Below are positions 27,026 to 35,601 of a DNA stretch of 64,000 nt, piece by piece (position 1 is the first letter of the stretch; the number at the start of each line of letters is the position of its first letter). The stretch is from the NCBI RefSeq assembly GCF_003570715.1, contig NZ_QXXQ01000013.1, forward strand, positions 1 through 64,000, read 5' to 3'. This stretch comes from Gemmobacter lutimaris. Its GTDB lineage: Bacteria > Pseudomonadota > Alphaproteobacteria > Rhodobacterales > Rhodobacteraceae. The position numbers and the translations under genes are program-made. The notes under the pieces were generated by a model, which was given only the letters and a program-made list of their open reading frames with translations, was not told the origin of the DNA and searched no databases.

Positions 27026-27142
27026 GGGTCTTCCTTTGCGAAACGGGGTTTTTCCCGCGACGGGTTTGGCCGGGTTCAGGCACGCGGGATGTGCGGTGGT
27101 CCGGGCGCGACGACGAGCTCAGAGAAATCCATTTTTAGTTTA

Positions 27143-27158
27143 CGGTCAAGATTGACCG
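27143..27158. promoter_or_regulatory. Perfect palindrome in the racemase/rpiR divergent promoter
   Basis: Arms CGGTCAA (27143-27149) and TTGACCG (27152-27158) flank a 2-bp centre. The site is flanked by TTAGTTT on both sides (27135 and 27163 regions). Its location between two divergent starts makes it the best operator candidate for the RpiR regulator. Confidence 0.55.
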
Positions 27159-27271
27159 ACTGTTAGTTTGCTGTCATGTTCGATTCCAAGCGGACTGAAG
27201 CACTGACCAACCGCAGACGCGGCCCTTTCGGCAAAGGGGCGCACCTGCCCTTGAACGCCTTGGGGAAGCTG

Positions 27272-28168
27272 ATGGAACCAGCCGAAGGAACAGGCCTGCA
27301 CGCCCGGCTTGAGGCGATTCTGGGCACCGGCACCCCGGTTGAACGGGCAATTGCGGCCTATCTGCTGAACCATATCGCCGATCTGCCGTTTGAAACCGCG
27401 GCCAGCCTCGCGGCGCGGATCAGGGTTTCGGAAGTGTCGATCGGCCGTCTCGCGCGGGCTCTGGACTATCGCAACCTGAAAGAGATGAAAGAGGCGCTGA
27501 AGGCCGAGGCTGATCTGAAGGCCATTGCCGCTGTCAGTGACAGCCCCTGGCTGAAGGGGGTGGCTCTTGCCGAACGCTTTGCCCGCAGCGAGGGAAGCAA
27601 GCCCGATGGCGGCCCCGCCGCGCTGGAGCGTGAAATCCATGCAGTCATGCGCAACCATGAAACGGCGGCAGGGCCGGACTTCGCCCGTTGCGCCCGGCGT
27701 CTTGCCTCCATCGGTCAGGTGCAGATCGCAGGTTTCCAGACCGAACGCGGTCTGGCGCAATATATGGCCCATAACCTGAGCTATCTGCGCCCCCGTGTCA
27801 CGTCGCTGGCGCTGGACAGCGGCCATTTTGCCGAGGTGTTTCTGGACGATCCGGCGAATACCGCGCTCGTCATCATCGAGACACGGCGCTACTCGCGTCT
27901 TGCCTATGATCTTGCCAAGGCGGCCAGATCACAGGGCATTCCGGTGACATTGATCACCGATCCCTATTGCGGCTGGGCGACCGAGGTCGCCGACGAGGTG
28001 CTGCGGGTCGAGACCGATTTCAACCATTACTGGGATGCCACCGGCCAGATCGCGGGTCTGATCAACCTGCTGGTCAACCGGATCTTCGGCGAGCTGGGCC
28101 CCGGTATCGAAGCGCGCCTGAACGGGATCAGCCGCCACTATCAGCAATTCGTGGGTCACCAGAGGTGA
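27272..28168 (+). CDS. RpiR/MurR-family transcriptional regulator (HTH + SIS)
   Basis: 298 residues from the ATG at 27272, preceded by GGGGAAG. An upstream in-frame ATG at 27176 lies inside the promoter region, lacks a ribosome-binding site and adds a basic stretch. The HTH domain, about 20-80, has AAYLLNHIADLPFETAASLAARIRVSEVSIGRLARALDYRNLKEMK. The SIS domain, about 135-260, has VQIAGFQTERGLAQYMAHNL and IIETRRYSRLAYDLAKAARSQGIPVTLITD. RpiR proteins sense phosphosugars or related metabolites; MurR, one member, controls murein sugar use. It probably controls both the divergent racemase-GNAT pair and the downstream peptide transporter. Confidence 0.85.
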   Translation: MEPAEGTGLHARLEAILGTGTPVERAIAAYLLNHIADLPFETAASLAARIRVSEVSIGRLARALDYRNLKEMKEALKAEADLKAIAAVSDSPWLKGVALAERFARSEGSKPDGGPAALEREIHAVMRNHETAAGPDFARCARRLASIGQVQIAGFQTERGLAQYMAHNLSYLRPRVTSLALDSGHFAEVFLDDPANTALVIIETRRYSRLAYDLAKAARSQGIPVTLITDPYCGWATEVADEVLRVETDFNHYWDATGQIAGLINLLVNRIFGELGPGIEARLNGISRHYQQFVGHQR

Positions 28169-28230
28169 CACCTTAGTCAAGCCGACCGGCCTGAACCGGA
28201 ACCGGCATTTCAACAGGAAGGAAAGTCCGT

Positions 28231-29793
28231 ATGAAATCCCTTGGAAAGCTGCTGCTTGGCACGGCCCTTGCCGGTGGCATGATGTTGCCCGCGCAGGCAC
28301 AGGACGTTGTTGCCGTCCTCTCGCAGAACGAGACGGGCGCCACCTCCTACAATCCGGTATCGGCGACGTTGCTGTCGGTTGGCGCCTGGCTGATGTATGA
28401 CCGGCTCGTCGTCAAGGACGAGAACCTGCAATATGTGCCGAACCTCGCCGAAAGCTGGGAAGAAGCGCCGGACGGCATGACCTGGACCTTCAAGCTGAAG
28501 CCCGGCGTCACCTTCCACAACGGCACCCCCTTCACCGCACAGACCGTTGTCGATTGGCTGCCGCTCTACAAGGGGTCGGAGAACGAATATCTTTTCGACG
28601 CCATCGAATATGCCGAGGTGGTTTCAGATACCGAAGTCAAATTCGTGATGAAGCGGCCCGAGCCGAACCTGCTTTACAACCTGTCCACGGTCTATGCCTC
28701 GATCCCCGATCCGGCCGCATTCACCGAGCTGGGCGAGGAATTCGGCGTGGCCGAGGTGGTCGGCACCGGGCCGTTCAAGCTGGACAGTTTCGAGATCGGC
28801 AACCAGACCGTCCTGCTGCGCAATGACGATTACGCATGGGGGCCGGGCGATGCGACCGGCCATCCGGCCAAGATCGAAACGCTGACCCTGCGGGAAATCG
28901 CCGAGGCCTCGACGGCGTTCCTTGAACTGAAGACCGGCGGCGTTGACATGCTGATGAACGTGCCCACCGATTTCGTGGGCGAGGTCGAAGGCAGCGGCAA
29001 TCTGAAATTGCTGGAACTGCCGGGCACCGATCTTGTCTACATGCCGATCAATGTGACCAAGCCACCCTTCGATGACATCAAGGTGCGCGAAGGCGTGGCC
29101 TTTGCCATCAATCGTCAGGAAATCGTCGATGCGGTCTTCGGCGGGCGGGGCAAGGCGGCCGATGGCTTCCTGATTTCGGCGCTGCCGGAATCGCAGATCG
29201 CGCCGGAATACCGCATGACCTATGACCCCGAGCGCGCCAACAAGGCACTGGATGACGCGGGCTGGGTCAAAGGGGCTGACGGCATCCGCGAAAAAGGTGG
29301 CGAGAAGCTGAAAGTGACGCTATGGACCCAGTCGGACAGCATCTTCCGTCGCCTGTCGGAAGTGGTGCAGGCGCAGCTGAAGGCGGTGGGGCTTGAGGCC
29401 GAAATCCTGACCTTCGACAATGCGGCGATCCGCGACCAATACAAGACCGGCGAACAGCAACTGGCGGTGCGCACCTATCTTTGGGACAATGCCGACATCC
29501 TGGAATGGTTCTTCAGTGGCGAGCGGCTTTATTATCCCAACATCTCGATGCTGAATGATCCCAAGGCCGAAGAGCTGAAGGCGGCGGCGATGACGGGGGC
29601 CAAGAACTCGGCCGAACGCGAGGCGAACTTCCGAGCCTATCACGAGTATATCAACTCGCTGTATCCCTACGCCCCGATCTACGAGCCGGTGCAGTTGATG
29701 GGCTACAATACCGACCGCGTGACCCTGCCGGAACCGCTTCATGCCGCGCGCTTCAACACGCTGGGCTTCCTTCAGCTTGAAGTGAAAGAATAA
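28231..29793 (+). CDS. Peptide ABC transporter substrate-binding protein (family 5, DppA/OppA type)
   Basis: 520 residues with a signal peptide (cleavage near MLPAQAQD). SBP family 5 features: LMYDRLVVKDENLQYVPNLAESWEEAPDGMTWTFKLKPGVTFHNGTPFTAQTV region (domain I), TGPFKLDSFEIGNQTVLLRND, and VREGVAFAINRQEIVDAVFGG. It is the receptor for the transporter encoded by the next four genes. Together with the M81 peptidase at the operon end this suggests short-peptide uptake. The ligand is not readable from sequence. Confidence 0.92.
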   Translation: MKSLGKLLLGTALAGGMMLPAQAQDVVAVLSQNETGATSYNPVSATLLSVGAWLMYDRLVVKDENLQYVPNLAESWEEAPDGMTWTFKLKPGVTFHNGTPFTAQTVVDWLPLYKGSENEYLFDAIEYAEVVSDTEVKFVMKRPEPNLLYNLSTVYASIPDPAAFTELGEEFGVAEVVGTGPFKLDSFEIGNQTVLLRNDDYAWGPGDATGHPAKIETLTLREIAEASTAFLELKTGGVDMLMNVPTDFVGEVEGSGNLKLLELPGTDLVYMPINVTKPPFDDIKVREGVAFAINRQEIVDAVFGGRGKAADGFLISALPESQIAPEYRMTYDPERANKALDDAGWVKGADGIREKGGEKLKVTLWTQSDSIFRRLSEVVQAQLKAVGLEAEILTFDNAAIRDQYKTGEQQLAVRTYLWDNADILEWFFSGERLYYPNISMLNDPKAEELKAAAMTGAKNSAEREANFRAYHEYINSLYPYAPIYEPVQLMGYNTDRVTLPEPLHAARFNTLGFLQLEVKE

Positions 29794-29800
29794 GCGCAAG

Positions 29801-30727
29801 ATGCTGGGCTTCGCCATCCGACGCATCCTGATGCTGGTTCCGGTGTTCCTTGCGGTGTCGGTGATCATCTTCCTGATGATCCACATGCTGCCGGGTGATC
29901 CGATCGACAATCTGCTCAGGATCGGGGCGGGGCCCGATCAGCGGGCGGCCCTGACCGAGAAATACGGCCTCGACCGCCCGCTGTACGAGCAATACCTCTA
30001 CTGGATCGGCAATGTGGTGCAGGGGGATTTCGGCAATGCCATCGTGCAGCGCCGTCCCGTGGCCAGCCTGATCGGCCAGGCCCTGCCCTATTCGCTGACA
30101 CTGGGCGGGCTGGCGCTGCTGGTCTCCACCGTGCTGGGTGTCACGGTGGGCATCATCGCGGCCAGCTTCAAGGGAAGCTGGCTGGATCAGGGGCTGATGG
30201 GCGGGGTGCTCTTTGGTTCCATGCTGCCGAATTTCTGGATCGGCCTGCTGCTGATCCTTGTCTTTTCGGTATCGCTGGGCTGGACACCGGTGTCCGGTGC
30301 CCGCGGCTGGGAAAGCCTGATCCTGCCCGTGGTCACCATCGGTCTGGGCGGCACCGCGCTGGTGGCGCGGGTGACGCGGGTGGCGATGATCGACGCGCAG
30401 GGGCGCGACTTCGTGATGCTGCTGCATGCCAAGGGCGTGCATCCTGCGGTGATCCAGTTGCGGCATGTCCTGCGTCACGCCCTGATCCCGGTCGTCACCA
30501 TTCTGGCGCTGCGGATCGGCTGGATTATGGGCGGGGCCGTTACGGTAGAGGTGGTCTTTGCCCGGCCGGGTCTTGGCTCTTTGCTGATCAAATCCTTGAA
30601 CCAGCATGATTATCCGGTCGTTCAGGCCTCGCTTCTGATCCTTGCCATGGCGGTCCTGCTGGGCACACTGCTGGGAGACCTGTTGCAGGCTGCGATGGAC
30701 CCGCGCATCCGGGACAATCTGAAATGA
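29801..30727 (+). CDS. Peptide ABC transporter permease (DppB/OppB type)
   Basis: 308 residues, six predicted membrane helices. It begins MLGFAIRRILMLVPVFLAVSVIIFLMIHMLPGDP, the standard DppB start, and carries the ATPase-contact EAA-like loop FVMLLHAKGVHPAVIQLRHVLRHALIPV and the end DPRIRDNLK. It is separated by seven bases from the binding-protein gene and overlaps the next permease. Confidence 0.93.
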   Translation: MLGFAIRRILMLVPVFLAVSVIIFLMIHMLPGDPIDNLLRIGAGPDQRAALTEKYGLDRPLYEQYLYWIGNVVQGDFGNAIVQRRPVASLIGQALPYSLTLGGLALLVSTVLGVTVGIIAASFKGSWLDQGLMGGVLFGSMLPNFWIGLLLILVFSVSLGWTPVSGARGWESLILPVVTIGLGGTALVARVTRVAMIDAQGRDFVMLLHAKGVHPAVIQLRHVLRHALIPVVTILALRIGWIMGGAVTVEVVFARPGLGSLLIKSLNQHDYPVVQASLLILAMAVLLGTLLGDLLQAAMDPRIRDNLK

Positions 30728-31605
30728 CCGTGACCGCTCCTGTTTCGGGCCTGCTGCCCGCGCTGCGCCGCTCGGCCCCTGTCCAGGCTTTTGCAAGCTG
30801 GAAAGGCGGTGTGGCCGGCACCTTCCTGATCCTTGTCGTGCTGGGGGCCCTTTTTGCACCCTGGCTGACGCCCTACGGCTTTGACGTGCAGAACCTGCCG
30901 GGTGCCTTTCAGCCCCCCAACCTTGCGCACCCCATGGGAACCGATGAATTCGGACGCGACGTGCTGACCCGCATTCTTTACGGCGCGCGGACATCGCTTT
31001 CCGTCTCGGCGGTGGCAATCGCGATTTCGCTGTTCTGCGGTATGGTTCTGGGGGCCAGCGCCGGATACTTTGGCGGGCGTTTCGACCGGGCGGTGATGGT
31101 CGCGGTCGATCTGACCTGGGCATTTCCCGAAATCCTTGTCGCGCTGATGCTGGTGGCGATCATCGGCCCCGGCACGACCGGAACGCTGGTTGCGATTTGC
31201 GTCGCCTATCTGGCGCAGTTTACCCGCCTGACCCGCGCGCAGGTCATGGCGCTGAAATCGGAAACCTTTGTCGAGGCGGCCCGCGGTATGGGCGCATCGA
31301 ATGCCGCGATCCTGTTCCGCCATCTGCTGCCGAACTGTCTGGGTCCGGTGCTGGTGGCCGGGATGCTGGCGACCGGCGATGCGATCATCCTTGAGGCGAC
31401 GCTGGGCTTTTTCGGCCTCGGCGCGCAGCCCCCGACCCCGTCCTGGGGCGGCATGATGTCCTCGGGGTCCGGGCTGCTGTTCAAAGGGCCATGGATCATC
31501 CTGTTTCCGGGCCTCTGCATCGCGTTGACGGTGGTGGCAATCAACATGTTCGGCGACGCGCTGCTGCACAAGCTGGATGTCCGCGAACGGGTGAGGACCG
31601 CCTGA
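30724..31605 (+). CDS. Peptide ABC transporter permease (DppC/OppC type)
   Basis: 293 residues. DppC features are MGTDEFGRDVLTRILYGARTSLSV near residue 75, the loop SETFVEAARGMGASNAAILFRHLLPNCLGPVLV and LEATLGFFGLGAQPPTPSWGGMMSSG. It overlaps dppB-like by 4 bases and the first ATPase gene by one base. Confidence 0.93.
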   Translation: MTVTAPVSGLLPALRRSAPVQAFASWKGGVAGTFLILVVLGALFAPWLTPYGFDVQNLPGAFQPPNLAHPMGTDEFGRDVLTRILYGARTSLSVSAVAIAISLFCGMVLGASAGYFGGRFDRAVMVAVDLTWAFPEILVALMLVAIIGPGTTGTLVAICVAYLAQFTRLTRAQVMALKSETFVEAARGMGASNAAILFRHLLPNCLGPVLVAGMLATGDAIILEATLGFFGLGAQPPTPSWGGMMSSGSGLLFKGPWIILFPGLCIALTVVAINMFGDALLHKLDVRERVRTA

Positions 31606-32585
31606 TGCTGATGGAAGTCAAGGATCTCTCGCTGTCCATCGGCAAGGTTGCCTTGCTGGATCGGGTCAGTTTCGCGGTCGATCGCGGGCAGGTGCTGGGC
31701 CTGGTCGGCGAAAGCGGCTCGGGCAAATCGCTGACCGCGCTGGCGCTGACCGGGCTTGTGCGCCGCATCGGCGGCAGGATCACCGGCGGCAGCATCGTTT
31801 TTGACGGGCAGGAGCTTTCGGACCTGCCCGAACCGGCCTACCGCAAGCTGCGCGGCAAGCGGATCGCCTTCATCACCCAAAACCCGATGTCGGCGCTGGA
31901 TGCGCTGAAAACCATCGGCGATCAGGTCGATCAGGTCTCGCGGCTACATCTGGGCCTGTCGCGCAAGGCAGCGCGGGCACATACCGTCGATATCCTGACG
32001 CGGCTGCGCATCCCCGAGGCGGCAACCGTAGCCCGCGCCTATCCGCATCAGCTTTCCGGCGGGATGAAGCAGCGGGTGGTCATCGCCATGGCATTGGCCG
32101 CCGATGCCGATCTCATCATCGCGGATGAGCCGACCACCGCGCTGGATGTGACGGTGCAGGCCCAGATCGTGATGATCCTTTCCGAGCTGGTGAGGAAGCG
32201 CAACATCGGCCTCATCCTGATCACGCATGACATGGGCGTGGTGGCCCAGATCTGCGACAAGGTCTGTGTGCTGTATGCGGGCCGCGTGGCGGAAAGCGGG
32301 CCGGTCGGGCAGTTGTTCGACGCGCCGCGCCACCCCTATTCGGCGGCGCTGATCGGCTGCATCCCGCGCGAAGGCATGGCGACCGGTGCGCTGAAGGGCA
32401 TTCCGGGCACCGTGCCCTCGGCGCTGAACTATGGTGCCGAATGCTGCCGCTTTGCCAGCCGCTGTTCCCGCGCGGACGCCCTGTGCCATACCACCCGGCC
32501 CCTGCCGCATGCCCAGGGCGCGGCCTGGGTCGCCTGTCATCATCCGCAAGGCATTGCCGCACAGCCCGAGGCCCTCGATGTCTGA
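31605..32585 (+). CDS. Peptide ABC transporter ATPase (DppD/OppD type)
   Basis: 326 residues from the ATG at 31605 (TGATG overlap with the permease stop); the longer frame is a permease shadow. Walker A GESGSGKS, Q-loop FITQNPMSALDA, signature LSGGMKQR, Walker [14 protein letters not shown], switch ITHDMG. The C-terminal oligopeptide motif has the cysteine cluster CCRFASRCSRADALC, typical of OppD/DppD iron-sulfur-like tails. Confidence 0.93.
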   Translation: MLMEVKDLSLSIGKVALLDRVSFAVDRGQVLGLVGESGSGKSLTALALTGLVRRIGGRITGGSIVFDGQELSDLPEPAYRKLRGKRIAFITQNPMSALDALKTIGDQVDQVSRLHLGLSRKAARAHTVDILTRLRIPEAATVARAYPHQLSGGMKQRVVIAMALAADADLIIADEPTTALDVTVQAQIVMILSELVRKRNIGLILITHDMGVVAQICDKVCVLYAGRVAESGPVGQLFDAPRHPYSAALIGCIPREGMATGALKGIPGTVPSALNYGAECCRFASRCSRADALCHTTRPLPHAQGAAWVACHHPQGIAAQPEALDV

Positions 32586-33531
32586 ACCGATCCTTGCCCT
32601 GTCGGGACTGACCCGACGCTTCTCGACCGGCGGTGGCTTCCTGCGCCCTGCCCGCAGCATGACGGCCGTGCGCGGTGTCGATCTGCAAGTGGCGCGCGGT
32701 GACATCGTGGGGGTGGTCGGCGAAAGCGGCTGCGGCAAATCCACCCTTGCCCGTCTTGCCATGCGACTGCTTGAGCCAAGCGATGGCACGATCCGTTTCG
32801 AGGGGCAGGATGTGACCCATCTTGGCGGGCGGGCCCTGAAATCCCTGCGCAAGAAGCTGCAAATGGTGTTTCAGGACCCCTATTCCTCGCTGGACCCGCG
32901 ATATACCGTGCGCGACTGCATCGAGGAGCCGTTCCGCGCACTGGGAGAGCCGGTTCCCCCCGGCCGGGTCGAAGACCTGCTGGATCAGGTGGGCCTGCCG
33001 CGCAGCTTTGCCGAAAGCTACCCGCACCAGATGTCGGGCGGCCAGCGCCAGCGTGTCGGCATCGCCCGCGCGCTGGCCTATGCGCCGGATTTTGTCGTGC
33101 TGGATGAACCGACCGCCTCGCTGGATGTCTCGATCCAGGCGCAGATCATCGCGCTCTTGCAGGATCTGCACCGGCAGCGCGACCTGACCTATCTGTTCAT
33201 CAGCCATGACCTTGGGCTGGTGCGCTACTTCTGCTCGCGCATCGTGGTGATGTATCTGGGGTCCGTGGTCGAGGTGATGGAAGATCCCCATGCCGCGCCA
33301 CGCCACCCCTATACACGGGCACTGATGGAATCCTCCTTCGTGCCCGACCCCGAAGCCCGCGCCACCATCGTGCCGCTGGAGGGCGAGATCCCCTCGCCCT
33401 TCGCGCTGCCGCAGGGCTGCCCCTTCGCGCCGCGCTGCCCCCGTGTGCAAGACCGCTGCCGCAGCGAACTGCCACAACCCACGGCCACCACCATCGGCCG
33501 TGTGAGCTGTTTCAACCCAATCGAGGCCTGA
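32578..33531 (+). CDS. Peptide ABC transporter ATPase (DppF/OppF type)
   Basis: 317 residues from the ATG at 32578, overlapping the first ATPase by 8 bases. Walker [11 protein letters not shown]-loop VFQDPYSSLDPRYTV, signature MSGGQRQR, Walker B FVVLDEPTASLDV. The C-terminal cysteine pattern CPFAPRCPRVQDRC is present. It completes the five-gene transporter. Confidence 0.93.
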   Translation: MSEPILALSGLTRRFSTGGGFLRPARSMTAVRGVDLQVARGDIVGVVGESGCGKSTLARLAMRLLEPSDGTIRFEGQDVTHLGGRALKSLRKKLQMVFQDPYSSLDPRYTVRDCIEEPFRALGEPVPPGRVEDLLDQVGLPRSFAESYPHQMSGGQRQRVGIARALAYAPDFVVLDEPTASLDVSIQAQIIALLQDLHRQRDLTYLFISHDLGLVRYFCSRIVVMYLGSVVEVMEDPHAAPRHPYTRALMESSFVPDPEARATIVPLEGEIPSPFALPQGCPFAPRCPRVQDRCRSELPQPTATTIGRVSCFNPIEA

Positions 33532-33535
33532 TGTC

Positions 33536-35065
33536 ATGTCCTTCCATATCCTGACCGCCGAGCTGATCCAGGAATGCAGCACCTTCAATACGGGCCGCAC
33601 CGGGCTTGACGAATACCGGGTGGAAATTCTGGCCACCGGAACCGAGGCCATCGCACAGCGGCGGGAAGGCCGGGCCGAACTGAAGGGGTTTCTTGATGTC
33701 GCCGAGGCCGAGGGCTGGCAGGTGACGCATGCGCTTTCGGCAACCGCGACCCCCGGCCCGATTGTCACCGCCGAGGCGTTCGAGCATCTGGCGGGCATCA
33801 TCACCGATGCGGCCCGCGCGCAGAAGGGCCGCATCCACGGGGTTCTGCTGGGCCTGCACGGCGCCATGGGCGCCGAGGGGTTTGACGATCCGGAAGGCGA
33901 GCTGATCACCCGCTTGCGCGCGATCCTCGGCCCCGATCTGCCCATTGGCATCACGCTGGACCTGCATACCAATACCACGCCGGAAATGGCCGCCGGGGCC
34001 AATGTGGCCGTTTCCTACAAAACCTATCCCCATATCGACCATGTCGAGACCGGCGCGCAGGCAGCCCGCGTCCTGAAGCGGTTGATGGAGGGCAGCGCAA
34101 AGGGCCGCACCCTGCGGTTGAAGCTGCCGATGCTGGACGAGGCGAATGGCGGGCGGTCGGATGTGATGCCCACGATGGAATTTTATGACCGCGCCCGCCG
34201 CTACGAAACCGAGCCGGGTATTCTGGCGGTTTCGGTCAATGCGGGCTTTGCCGATGCCGATACTCTGGAGGCCGGGCCGTCTGTGCTCGTCAGCTATGAT
34301 GAGCTGACCGCCGGTGCCGCTGCGCGGGCAGAAGAGATCGCCCGCGATCTGGCACAGTCGATCTGGGAGGCGCGCAATTCCTGCGTGAACCGCTTCCTCA
34401 GTGTGGCAGAGATGGCCGAATATGTGCGCGCCTTCAAACCCGCGCGCCCCGGCCCGCTTGTGATTGCCGATTTCGCAGACAATCCGGGGGCTGGTGCCTA
34501 TGGCGATGCCACCAACATGCTGGCCGGAATGCTGGATCTGGGGCTGGAGAATGCGGCCTTCGGCCCCATGATCGACCCCGAAGCCGCCGCGATCCTGCAC
34601 CAGTCTCAGCAGGGCGACACGGTCACCCTCGCGGTCGGCGGCAAAAGCGACCCGCGTTTCGGTGGTGGCCCGCTGACGTTGACCGGCGAGATCCGCCACC
34701 TCTCGACCGAAGGGCTGCTGGTCGGTGACGGGCCGGTGATCGGTGGCATCACCTTCCGGTTCGGCAAGACCGCCGTGCTGCGGGTGAACGGGGTCGATAT
34801 CCTGATCGTGACAGAGCGCGGACAGGCCTATGACCTGCAACAGTTCAAGGCTTTCGGCATCACTCCCGAGCAATGCTCGGTGCTGGGGCTGAAGTCGCAG
34901 CAGCACTTCCGCGCCGCCTTTGAGCCGATTGCCGCAGAGGTTATCGTTTGCGACTGCGGCGCCATCGCCTCGCCAGACTACAAGATCCGCGATTACACGA
35001 AGGTCCGCAGACCGATCTGGCCGTTGGACACTATTTCGGGCGCGCCAGAATTCATTATCAGTTGA
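33536..35065 (+). CDS. M81-family (MlrC-like) metallopeptidase
   Basis: 509 residues. Family features: AELIQECSTFNTGRTGLDEY at the N-terminus, GVLLGLHGAMGAEGFDDPEGEL, metal-ligand region ITLDLHTNTTPEM, VSYKTYPHIDHVETG, then VIADFADNPGAGAYGDATNML and an end of ASPDYKIRDYTKVRRPIWPLD. MlrC of microcystin degraders cleaves linearised peptides containing D- and beta-amino acids; many relatives of unknown substrate sit beside peptide ABC transporters, as here. No signal peptide, so it acts in the cytosol on imported material. It supports the idea that the locus handles unusual peptides. Confidence 0.9.
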   Translation: MSFHILTAELIQECSTFNTGRTGLDEYRVEILATGTEAIAQRREGRAELKGFLDVAEAEGWQVTHALSATATPGPIVTAEAFEHLAGIITDAARAQKGRIHGVLLGLHGAMGAEGFDDPEGELITRLRAILGPDLPIGITLDLHTNTTPEMAAGANVAVSYKTYPHIDHVETGAQAARVLKRLMEGSAKGRTLRLKLPMLDEANGGRSDVMPTMEFYDRARRYETEPGILAVSVNAGFADADTLEAGPSVLVSYDELTAGAAARAEEIARDLAQSIWEARNSCVNRFLSVAEMAEYVRAFKPARPGPLVIADFADNPGAGAYGDATNMLAGMLDLGLENAAFGPMIDPEAAAILHQSQQGDTVTLAVGGKSDPRFGGGPLTLTGEIRHLSTEGLLVGDGPVIGGITFRFGKTAVLRVNGVDILIVTERGQAYDLQQFKAFGITPEQCSVLGLKSQQHFRAAFEPIAAEVIVCDCGAIASPDYKIRDYTKVRRPIWPLDTISGAPEFIIS

Positions 35066-35223
35066 GTATGGGTCGGCACAGTGCTGGCGGTGATCATTCT
35101 GGCGCTGTGCTGCCTCTCGCAGAGAGCCGGAGGCCCGTGGCGCCTGTGACCTTTCAGCGGTGCCCGTGACCGATCTGCTGTCCAGGATAAACTGCTGCAC
35201 GGGTTGCGCGGCCTTCTCAGGCC

Positions 35224-35251
35224 GCGGTGCGATTGTCACCGCAACTTTTTT
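35224..35251 (+). terminator. Intrinsic terminator after the M81 peptidase gene
   Basis: Stem GCGGTG (35224-35229) and CACCGC (35237-35242) with a 7-base loop, followed by AAC and six T residues. It separates the peptide operon from hipBA. The 160 bases before it, after the peptidase stop, show nothing recognisable. Confidence 0.7.
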
Positions 35252-35257
35252 CCGAAA

Positions 35258-35329
35258 GGTGATGTTTTCGGGCTTTCTTGCAATGGTGATGTATTTGGGT
35301 TATTTCTAAAAATCCACGTTCTCATCACC
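35258..35329. promoter_or_regulatory. hipBA promoter with repeated GGTGATG operator-like sites
   Basis: Two direct repeats of GGTGATGTNTTYGGG (35258-35272 and 35285-35299), spaced 27 bp, and an inverted TCATCACC at 35322-35329 precede the hipB-like gene. Multiple sites upstream of a HipB gene fit autoregulation by the antitoxin. Confidence 0.5.
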
Positions 35330-35343
35330 TTGCGGGCAGGACC

Positions 35344-35601
35344 ATGCAGACCCAGATCCTTCGTGACGCAACCAGCCTGACACAAGCGCTACGCAGTCGC
35401 CGCCGTGCGCTGGGGCTGACGCAGGAAGAGCTTGGCCAGCGCGCAGGGCTTGCGGCAAAGCATGTATCGCGGATCGAGAATGGCACACATGAACCCAAGG
35501 TATCGACCCTTTTCGCACTGATTTCCGCCCTCGGGCTGGACCTTGTGCTGGGTGAGGCGGGCAAGGTCGCCCCTGCTCCCTCCATCACGGATATCTTCTG
35601 A
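35344..35601 (+). CDS. hipB: HipB-like antitoxin / HTH repressor
   Basis: 85 residues, Xre-type helix-turn-helix: SRRRALGLTQEELGQRAGLAAKHVSRIENGTHEPKVSTLFALISALGLDLVL (about 18-70). It is the DNA-binding antitoxin that neutralises HipA and represses its own operon. The stop overlaps the hipA start by one base. The operator-like repeats lie just upstream. Confidence 0.85.
   Translation: MQTQILRDATSLTQALRSRRRALGLTQEELGQRAGLAAKHVSRIENGTHEPKVSTLFALISALGLDLVLGEAGKVAPAPSITDIF

Noticed and set aside
33512-35239. 575-codon minus-strand open frame opposite the M81 peptidase gene
   Set aside because: The plus-strand M81 protein has full family motifs; the antisense frame has shadow-type composition.
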